Below are positions 56,021-64,000 of a DNA stretch of 64,000 nt, piece by piece. The notes under the pieces were generated by a model, which saw nothing but the letters and a program-made list of their open reading frames with translations, was not told where the DNA came from and made no database searches. Origin of the DNA: Sycon ciliatum (lineage: Eukaryota > Porifera > Calcarea > Leucosolenida > Sycettidae); NCBI RefSeq assembly GCF_964019385.1, contig NC_088645.1:28489294-28553293 (forward strand), read 5' to 3'. Within the stretch, counting starts at the first letter, position 1; every line of letters starts with the position of its first letter. The translations under genes and the position numbers were made by a program.

Positions 56021-56867
56021 GGGACAACAAACAACAACAACCAACAACAACCAACAACAACCAACAACAACCAACAACAACCAACAACAACCAACAACAA
56101 CCAACAACCAACAACAACCAACAACAAACAACAACAACCAACAACAACCAACAACAACAACCAACAACAACCGACAACAACCAACAACAACAACCAACAA
56201 CCAACAACAACAGCCAACAACAACCAACAACAACCAACAACAACCGACAACAACCGACAACAGCCAACAACAACCAACAACAACCAACAACAACCAACAA
56301 CAACCAACAACAACCAACAACAACAACCAACAACAACAACAACCAACAACAACCAACAACAAACAACAACAAACAACAACAACCAACAACAACCAACAAC
56401 AAACAACAACAACCAACAACAACCAACAAGAACAACCAACAACAACCGACAACAACCAACAACAACAACCAACAACCAACAACAACAGCCAACAACAACC
56501 AACAACAACCAACAACAACCGACAACAACCGACAGCAGCCAACAACAACCAACAACAAACAACAACAACCAACAACAACAACCAACAACAACCACCAACA
56601 ACAACCAACAACAACCAACAACAACCAACAACAACCGACAACAACCAACAACAACCAACAACAACCAACAACAACCAACAACAACAACCAACAACAACAA
56701 CCAACAACAACAACCAACAACAACAACCAACAACAACAACCAACAACAACAACCAACAACAACAACCAACAACAACCAACAACAACCGACAACAGCCAAC
56801 AACAGCCAACAACAACCAACAACAACAACAACAACGACGACGACGACGACAACAACAACAACAACAG
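56021..56867 (-). repeat. GTT-rich minisatellite, right arm
   Basis: Mirror of 52503-53314 but 36 bp longer, the main length difference between the arms inside the retroposon. On the plus strand it reads CAACAA/CCAACAACAA. Confidence 0.92.
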
Positions 56868-57263
56868 TGTCTGGTAATATAATGTGTGGCAGAGTTAATC
56901 TCATTTTAATGTAATCATTGTGAGCATAAATTTACGCAAGTATATAAGCATTTTCTCAAGCTGGGGAAATATATGCCCGCAGATACTGAACTTGATCAAT
57001 TTGATGATATATGGACTATGCTGTGCACACACTGCAACCCAAAGTGTGTAGGGTAATATTTGATGATACAATGAAGATTATTATACCGCACGATGCACTA
57101 TATCCTGCAATATGATTGAGGCACAAGCCTGAAATATTTAACAAAAAATGTATATTGTTGGAGCCGGCCCGACATGCCAAGATAGGAGGAATTAATGACA
57201 GAAGAACGGCGGGGAGTTTTTGTATGAAAATGATGAAACATGTTCAATGTGGGGTCCTGTCCA

Positions 57264-60200
57264 TTAAATGTCCTTGTGACCATATGCAAGTGTGGCCATG
57301 CCATCATCCAGTATGTACCGCTTGCAGTCGAATGGAGACAATGCCACCTTGGTGGTTACCTCCTCATACACTGTGTGGCAATGTGATCGGAGACCCGTCA
57401 TAGGCCTGGAAGACACACGATGACTGAGCAGTGCATCTACATAGTCCTTGTGGGTGATGGTATTTGCCAGGACTGCCTTTCGCACACCCTTGGCCCGTTT
57501 GGCCGATTCCAGTCCGATGTAGGAGTACATCTTCGATCTTAGACCTACAAACTCCACCATGGATTTCCCACCAAGCTCATCTTTGAATTTGCCAACCACT
57601 TTCTTATTGGCAGAAGTGTACTGAGGATGGTCAGTGGGAAAGTTGCTGGTGTCATACAGAGACAGATCCATCTCTGCATAAACATCACCGGTGGTGATGT
57701 GCACAATAACAGAGTCGGTGTCGGTGTACAACAGCCGGATTCTGCTACCATACTGCTCCTTCAGCACATCGTAGTAGAAGGAGTACATGTGTACCTTTGA
57801 CAGGTCTAGTATCGACATACCCACATAGACCGGCTTGTTGAGCTTGATCTCAGTGTACTGCTTTTCTATTCCGACAAGCCCGTTCGGGAAAATGTCATGC
57901 CGCACATATGTAGGCTTGCTCACTGCCCTCAGTACCTGCTCCTCACTTTCTTCTCGCAAGAGATCGATGCGTGTTCGATTACGAACGTTCTCCATCGTCT
58001 TGCCAAAGACTGAGTTGTTCATCAGCTGCAGCACACAAACAGGCAAACATGACACATGAGAATCATATCATGCCATTCCTTCACATCAGCATATTTTCAA
58101 TTAGCATACTCCACGTCACACTTGCACCATACATGTATATGACATTGTGACAAAACAACAACAACAACATACGGGACTGCACACAACGGTTGCATTTACC
58201 TTGTAAAAGCTCTTCTCAAAGTCGGTTGTAGCCCTCGTGCGAAGTGCAGTGTTCAGATTGATGTAGGGAGCCATCCAGGCACTCTGCTGAAATCCCAACA
58301 CCTTGTGAACAGCGGTCACCACCATGCCCAGACGCGAATACAGCTGCAGTGTACGGTAGTGTAACACATACTTGGACTTGGGTAGGAGACTGGGTGTCAA
58401 CTTGACTCCATCTACGGCTGACACTTTGAGCTCCTCCACAAGTGCTTGTTGGTATGGTGATAGCTTATCTGAGAATGTTCTCATCACTTCCGGTGCGAGT
58501 GGATAATCATTGAAGTAGTGGTGAAGCGAAGAGGGTACCTCAAGATCACACTCCACAATGAACCCAGTGCTCGAATCTACAGGGTGTGCCAGTATCTCGG
58601 ACAGGTTCTTGTCACACCAGGCAAACTCAGATGTCGGCATACTTTGGCACATAGCCCAGCCATACAGGTTGTTGGCATCAAGGTATAGCAGGTATGATGT
58701 GGGCTCGGCAGGATTGTACTGACCCATTGTTGGGTTGTTGGCCTTGCCGTACCGCTGCGACGCCATTGAGATGCCCCCACGTAGACCGGCTTCGACAAAC
58801 AGATGCATGTCTACATCCGTGAGCAGCTGCAGTTCAATCTGGGTGAACCGTAGTAGAGCATCCCATGCATATCCTACATAACACCATGCAACACACCAGA
58901 ACACAAACACGAAAGTCAATACACCGTGCAAAAAGTATAAAAATACACCGACAAGAAAGCACAAGAATACTAACAGAGAACACCATCTAAAGGAGAGAAT
59001 ACATTAGACAACAACAAAGACTGATGAACATACCTGGGAGAGTAAGGTAATGAGCTGGATCCAACCCATACGTCTTGTATGCCGTCTTGCGGAAATGCTC
59101 AAAGACATCTGCTAGTAGATAGACATCTGTTTGCAAATAGAGGTCATGATAGGCCTCCATTGTACTGCACTCAAATGTCTGCAAAACAAAAAACAAACAA
59201 AACAAAAAACAGCAACGCACACACGCATGCACACATCCATACACACAAGCATCCACATATCCACGGATAGAGAGCAATGAGTACAAAAAAAATGTGTAGG
59301 GCACATCACAACAGCATACAAAGTCATAAGTAGAGCACAATAATGCAAAAAGCATGGCATCAGGGAAATTCCGAGGGTCAATACAGAAGGCACAAGCTGC
59401 TTACCTGCCATACGTTCTGAGCATGGGCATAGTCGGCATCACTGATACCTTCTCCAGTCAAACTAGACTCAAATGCTGATTTAGGTGGCAGCTGTGTCTC
59501 ATCAAACCGAGCAAAGGAGTCCATGTACTCATAGGGGTAGACACCCTTACGCCGGAGAAGGTCATGATGGGCTAATGTACGAGTAAGCTTGAAGGCATCT
59601 TCCGGGGTGTTGCTCACCAACGAGTCAAGAGAGGAGTTCAAGAAGGCCATGGAGTCAATGAAGCGGTACTGACGCCACTTGAATGAAATATATTTCTCCA
59701 TGTTGTTGGCGATGACACTGATCTCACCAACCTTCCTAATCCGCTTACGCTGGTTAGAATCCTCGTACTCCACCTCTTCAACCTCGGTCATACCAATGTG
59801 GGCGATGAGGTGGTGGGCATCATACCCTTTCAGGTTGTGAAACACAACCGGAATGATCTGGCGATCTGGGTAGATACTCAGCTGAATATTACACTGGTAG
59901 TGTGCAGCACCACGATAGTCGCCTGTGCAGATATTCAGAAAGAGGGGAATACACAAACATAGTAAACATCTACAGTGAAGGTGATACCACAGACAATACA
60001 ATTCAATACACCGTGATAAAACACAGACGCAAACAGCTACAAAGACATGAAAATGCACTATACACATCATGTGCATATCTACACACAACTGCAAAACAAC
60101 AAAAATAAACAAAAAAATTATAATACTTACCAGTGAGATGATCATGATCACGAACACGATCTTCTCCAAGTACTTCGTCACATATCCAGCAGTTGACTGC

Positions 60201-61808
60201 GTTCTGAAACTCAAGCTCCAGTTCTGCTGTCATGCGGATTGGCTTGATATCAGCCAAATCCTCCTGGATACTGCCTTCCAACTCTTTGAGACTGTCGAAA
60301 AAGTTGTGAATGGCATTCTCACTGCAGTCGTCAAACTCGCCCCGGACTTCACCGTTGGATCGGATGGCAGCATATCTACAAGAGCATAAAAGAAGAGGGA
60401 AAGTAAGAATAAGTGATTTTGAAAAAATGGAATCACACAAAATGCACATACTACAACACGAACACCTAATTTGTGAACAAGACAAGAAGGAATAACAGCA
60501 AGCACTGTGCAGGCCCGAGTACAGCAAACATTAGTCAAAAACAACACCAACAACAAAACATACCTGATGCTGCATGGCACGTGACGTGCTGTGCGTACAG
60601 TGCTGCTGCCATGCTGTTCCTCCATCGGCTCAATGATGGCCTCCGTATCAGCGTAAATGATATATGGAGCCACCATCCTGTGCTTCAAATTTGTATATTT
60701 GAGAATGCTGTCCTTTGCTGTGGGCATGATGACTGGCACGGGCTTCATCACCTGACATCTCTCGCTGTGATGCTGCAGGGAGTCTGCTGTTTTGTGTGCG
60801 GAGAGGCATCGCAAGCAGTAGTGTGTTGCCCGCTTGTTCTTATTCTCACATGCACGACTGAAGTTTTTTATCCATGTGAAGTGGTTGTCATGTAGAAGGA
60901 GGTTGATTGGAGTCTCATGTCGCTCGCTGAGATAGAGTGGGTACAGATTCCCCTCGTAGCCAAACACATTGATTGCAAGACCATTCTGTAACTCCACTTT
61001 GGGTACATCACGGAGCGTTGCAGGGAACATCACACCATCGAACCGCAGCTCATCAACATACTGGGTGTACTTGGATGCCCGCTCAGCATTCTGTTCGACG
61101 GGGTGCAGCGCTGACAACAACGCCCACATCAAACACCTGTCATCGTTGTTCTTTACGTTAATGATGGCCTTCTTTTTTTCTAATTTCGGTGGGATATCAG
61201 CTGCACCACCTACAGTACACCACAAAAATACAACGAAGGCTTTGCTCAGAGTAACACCACATCACAACTACACCCTCTCGACAATCACGAAAAACTGTAC
61301 ATCTAGTACAAAACATCTACAACTTTCCACAAGAAATTCGACAGGCTTCGAACAAACACTGCCGGATGAACAGAAACTCACCTCGAAGAGGAGTGTACTT
61401 TGCTGTCGACACATCCAGCTGTCTCACTCGAGAAACGGTCCAGTCGGATCCGTTCTGCACCCACTTATCAATAAGACCAGTGATCCTCGCCACCATCGTC
61501 TTGACTGCACTATCAATATCCCCTTCGCTGAGGATCCGAGCCGGTCTACTTCTAAAAAACGGGACGGCAGACGTACTACCCGTGGCCGACTCTCGTGTCA
61601 TCTCCACCCTCAAAACTAAAACCACCTTGAAAGGGTGAGACTGAAGCTCCTCGAGGAGAACCTGTCTGAGCTCGTCATGATGGCTGCTGAAAAAGACGAG
61701 AGGATCAGTGCCTGAACCTGGCAAAGAAAACTTTTTCAAAAACCCACGCACGGCACTCGAGGTGGGCTGTCTGGGCTGCCTAGATCGTTTTGCACTTGGC
61801 TCCGCCAT
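57264..61808 (-). CDS. polB: Protein-primed-type family B DNA polymerase, right arm, seven exons
   Basis: Mirror of the left gene. Exons in transcript order: 61382-61808, 60564-61209, 60131-60375, 59405-59922, 59034-59178, 58200-58873, 57264-58025; splice sites and reading frame are intact. Differences I could see: one amino-acid change (EEVEYED here, EEMEYED on the left) and four silent changes (GCC/GCT and CTT/CTA, in exons 4 and 5, plus ACG/ACA and GAT/GAC in exon 6). All exonuclease, HDH-insert and polymerase motifs are kept. This copy has no retroposon in its upstream region, so its native promoter is more likely to work. Transcribed away from its own terminus and toward the axis, as is the left gene. 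Confidence 0.9.
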
Positions 61809-62122
61809 CGTCACGTCACCTCCAGCACTGCCTACAACATACTGAGGAAATAATCTCCCCGTACAGCGTATATGAGGTCGGCTATCACCCTACAATGACA
61901 CGTGTACTAGTACACCTTGTGTATACGTCTTTTCCACACGCAGGGCCACTGAAGGTCGCACGCTCCGCGTGCGTATGCGCGCATGCGCAATATGTCATTC
62001 ACTGCACATCTACGATGTGCAAATCAGGGAATAGTACGTATTTTACTACTCCCTGGTGCGAATACAACGAACTTGCACAAGTGCACGGTCGCCACGGAAA
62101 AGAACATGATGACATTTATGGC

Positions 62123-62290
62123 ATGGCAGGGCCAAAGGTCGAACCCTGGGGGAGTCCCGGGGCCAGACCAAGCGCGCCCGACACAGTGTGCCTTATTTAA
62201 CCCAAAGGTCAAACCCTGGGGGAGTCCCCGAGCCAGACCAAACGAGCCCGACACAGTGTGCCTTATTTGGCCCAAAGGTCAAAGGTCAAA
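62123..62290 (-). repeat. Subterminal 70-bp repeats (right)
   Basis: Mirror of 46434-46600. Confidence 0.8.
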
Positions 62291-62323
62291 AAGTGCACCA
62301 GAACCCGCCCCGCACTTACTACT

Positions 62324-62329
62324 AATGTG
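62324..62329. repeat. Target site duplication (right), AATGTG
   Basis: Matches 44108-44113; directly follows the CTTACTACT end. Confidence 0.85.
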
Positions 62330-62678
62330 TAACAGTGCTGCAGCGGTACCGCGGTCTTCGCCGAGATTTTGGAGAAGGCATTCAGGTAACAACTAAGACG
62401 ATAAGGGACGCGGAGATGCTTCTTCGCAGCATACTACATCGTGTCGATCGACCTGCCAATTGGACCAGTTTCAGCCGTGATGAGTGGAGCGATGGCGACC
62501 CAGACTGCGACTCTACTTCCACTAATCGATCCTGATGATACTGTAGATATGTAGATTGAATGTGTTGAAGTGTATCTCTTGCAAAAGAACACTTCTGTTG
62601 AGCACAGTAACTCCTTGAAAGATCATTTAAAAAAGTCACGAAGTTTTTGTTTCCGGAGGAAGTATGAGCTTTTTTTCG

Positions 62679-62770
62679 CAGCTAGCTGGCCTCTGCGTAC
62701 ACCACAGACACACCCACACACAACAGAAAGTTACAGATCACAGTAGTAGTGTGGTCTTTGTTCACTCACG
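62679..62770. repeat. ~90-bp dispersed direct repeat, copy 1
   Basis: CTCTGCGTACACCACAGACACACCCACACACAAC … GTGTGGTCTTTGTTCACTCACG type block; second copy at 63508-63599 with a few substitutions. Confidence 0.8.
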
Positions 62771-63012
62771 GTGGAAGATGGAAGAGCTTAGCGTAGTGTT
62801 TAGATGAGCATGAAGAAGGGCATGCCACCTCACACATACACATGTAAACGTATGTACCAGACCAACATGATGCAAAAACTGAACCACTGTGGCAAATGGT
62901 GCCGCCGGATAATTAACCAGCCCGAAGCTGGCGGAAAAAACCTCAGGACCCCGGCGGAGGCACAACCCTGAGGAAAAACCGGTAAGGATAACTGTGTGAG
63001 TTGCCAGTATGA

Positions 63013-63184
63013 TGCAAGCCAGATATGGACTGATCGAAGAAGGATAGATTTACCATCACTGTGGATAAGAGTCATACTGTAGCTCAGTTGGTTAGAGCAT
63101 TGCTCCCGAATAGCAAGGTCCCTGGTTCGAGTCCCGGAGGTGTGACTGATGATTTTTTCTATTTTTCTTTCATATCTGGCTTGC
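63013..63184 (+). repeat. tRNA-derived repeat between short inverted repeats
   Basis: 63073-63145 folds by eye as a tRNA: D arm GCTC…GAGC, perfect anticodon stem TTGCT/AGCAA, T arm CCTGG-TTCGAGT-CCCGG (one mismatch), acceptor CATACTG/AGGTGTG (6 of 7 with wobble). The anticodon loop CCCGAAT lacks U33, so it is unlikely to be a working tRNA (nominal anticodon CGA). TGCAAGCCAGATATG (63013-63027) and its complement CATATCTGGCTTGCA (63170-63184) bracket it. A SINE or tRNA-carrying short TIR element. Confidence 0.6.
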
Positions 63185-63507
63185 AAGTGGTGAGTTTCGG
63201 AGAGAAAAGAGCAGTACGTGGCATGTGGCCTCTAATTTCCTAAAACTGTGAAATTCTCCGTGAAGTCCAAATTTAAAATTAGAATATCCCCATATGATAA
63301 ATGAACAAAACGTAGCCTGCAGGACCTATCCCGAAGTGAGAATAAAGGAGAGGGCGGGTGGGAAACTACAACGAGAAGAGACAGTTTGAGAACACTGACA
63401 AAAGCTGTCGCAATCCTGGTACCGTAACTATAGTGAAAATACTGGCAAAAAATACATTTTTCATTTCATTCGCTAAGCTCAGGCAACGAAAACTAACACT
63501 TTTTGCC

Positions 63508-63599
63508 AGCTCGCTGGGCTCTGCGTGCACCGCAGACACACCCACACACAACATAAAGATACAAATCACAGTAGAAGTGTGGTCTTTGTTCACTCACGA
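63508..63599. repeat. ~90-bp dispersed direct repeat, copy 2
   Basis: See 62679-62770. The rest of 63185-64000 has no gene I can support. Confidence 0.8.
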
Positions 63600-63766
63600 C
63601 GAATTGGATAGCCGACCCGATAGTCACTGGTGCAGTATCCCGAGACACCTACAGCATGTCCTTGAGGGAATCCTCCACATACATGTTCTTACATGAGGAT
63701 GACTTCCAACCCCCTTGCCGCTGAAGAAGGCGCTCTGGCACGCCACCATTGGCCACTGCCGCCGCT

Positions 63767-63782
63767 CCCCCCCCCCCCCCCC
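63767..63782. repeat. Poly(C) run
   Basis: About 16 consecutive C; length likely uncertain in any assembly. Confidence 0.9.
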
Positions 63783-64000
63783 GAGCGGAGACTGTGCGTG
63801 ACACACCCTGTGGGGTCTTCACCTATGCGGGCAAGAGCTGTGTGGATCAATTCGCGCGCCCATGCGTATGTCATCTTTCCCCGCGCGAAAGACTAAAGGG
63901 ACCGTCACTTAATTTTTGCCGACTACCCGCCAAAAAAATCTTTTCGTTTCACGTGTCAGACACGTCCGCGAGGCGCGAGCACGCACGACTCGCTACTACC

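Larger units (their letters stand above)
46400..62323. mobile_element. Palindromic Polinton/Maverick-like element with PolB in both arms
   Basis: A 15,924-bp element whose halves are inverted copies: left arm 46400-54665, 3-base spacer, right arm 54669-62323. Paired positions sum to 109334 near the axis, 109370 between the minisatellite and the retroposon, and 108723 at the ends. The shifts are explained by a 36-bp longer minisatellite in the right arm and a 647-bp insertion in the left. Termini start AG, and the outer target duplication is 6 bp. Each arm carries a PolB gene and a truncated PIF/Harbinger-type transposase. Established Polintons have TIRs of only hundreds of bases plus integrase, ATPase, protease and capsid genes; none of those is visible here. 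Confidence 0.85.
43398..62662 (+). mobile_element. TA-flanked TIR element C, split by the PolB element
   Basis: Left end CTTCCTCCGGAAACAAAAAC at 43398 and its complement at 62662, with TA at 43396-43397 and 62663-62664. Removing 44114-62329 leaves about 1.05 kb, the size of elements A and B. The left piece holds a frame (43875-44114: SSSLDDVSFVAKENRRDLIG) and the right piece its continuation (YRGLRRDFGEGIQVTTKT, 62340 onwards), in the order seen in element B. This proves the insertion split a pre-existing element. Confidence 0.8.

Noticed and set aside
46400-62323. Palindrome as a missed-adapter or chimeric-read artefact
   Set aside because: The arms differ by a retroposon with an empty site, a 36-bp repeat length difference and scattered substitutions, and the outer flanks are different halves of element C with a shared 6-bp duplication. 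An artefact would give identical arms and mirrored flanks. Spanning reads should still be checked.

Overview
The window looks like nuclear DNA of an intron-rich, transposon-rich marine invertebrate. A sponge is my best guess, not a proof. The host signal is a set of extracellular-module exons (two Ig-like, two CCP/sushi, one Cys-rich, one Ser/Thr stalk). All have consensus splice sites and symmetric phase-1 boundaries, and they are followed by transmembrane-plus-tail exons with tyrosine motifs. These belong to two paralogous plus-strand receptor genes. The first ends at 4511 and begins outside the window. The second runs from about 21.5 to 39.2 kb. There is no bacterial organisation (no operons, no Shine-Dalgarno spacing) and no CRISPR array.

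Layout. 1-4.5 kb: decayed LINE pieces and the 3' end of receptor gene 1. 5.4-7.0 kb: a complete short LTR element that encodes only a small putative secreted protein. 7-18 kb: LINE 3' fragments, a 252-bp tandem array, a P2X7-like Cys-rich ORF and short tandem duplications. 18-21 kb: a TTAA-flanked fold-back element. 21-39 kb: receptor gene 2, whose introns hold LINEs, a second fold-back element with nested LINEs, a TA-flanked TIR element, an STPR (23-residue repeat) gene and an LTR followed by a broken kinase gene. 39-43 kb: more repeats. 43.4-62.7 kb: the centrepiece. 62.7-64 kb: short repeats and a tRNA-derived repeat.

Centrepiece. A Polinton/Maverick-like element is inserted in a TA-flanked TIR element, with a 6-bp target duplication (AATGTG at 44108-44113 and 62324-62329). 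Its full copy (46400-62323, 15.9 kb) is a near-perfect palindrome with a 3-base spacer at 54666-54668. Each arm carries, from end to axis: a terminus starting AG, subterminal 70-bp repeats, an intact seven-exon protein-primed-type family B DNA polymerase gene (1138 residues, all Exo and Pol motifs), a roughly 0.8-kb GTT-rich minisatellite, and a PIF/Harbinger-type transposase cut off at the axis. A 2286-bp partial copy of the left end precedes the full copy. A 3'-tailed retroposon fragment sits in the left arm only, and the right arm keeps the matching empty site, so the palindrome is unlikely to be a simple sequencing fold-back artefact. I saw no integrase, packaging ATPase, protease or capsid gene between the ends.

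Limits: exon models, family names and repeat boundaries were read by eye. No database search, folding or alignment program was run.
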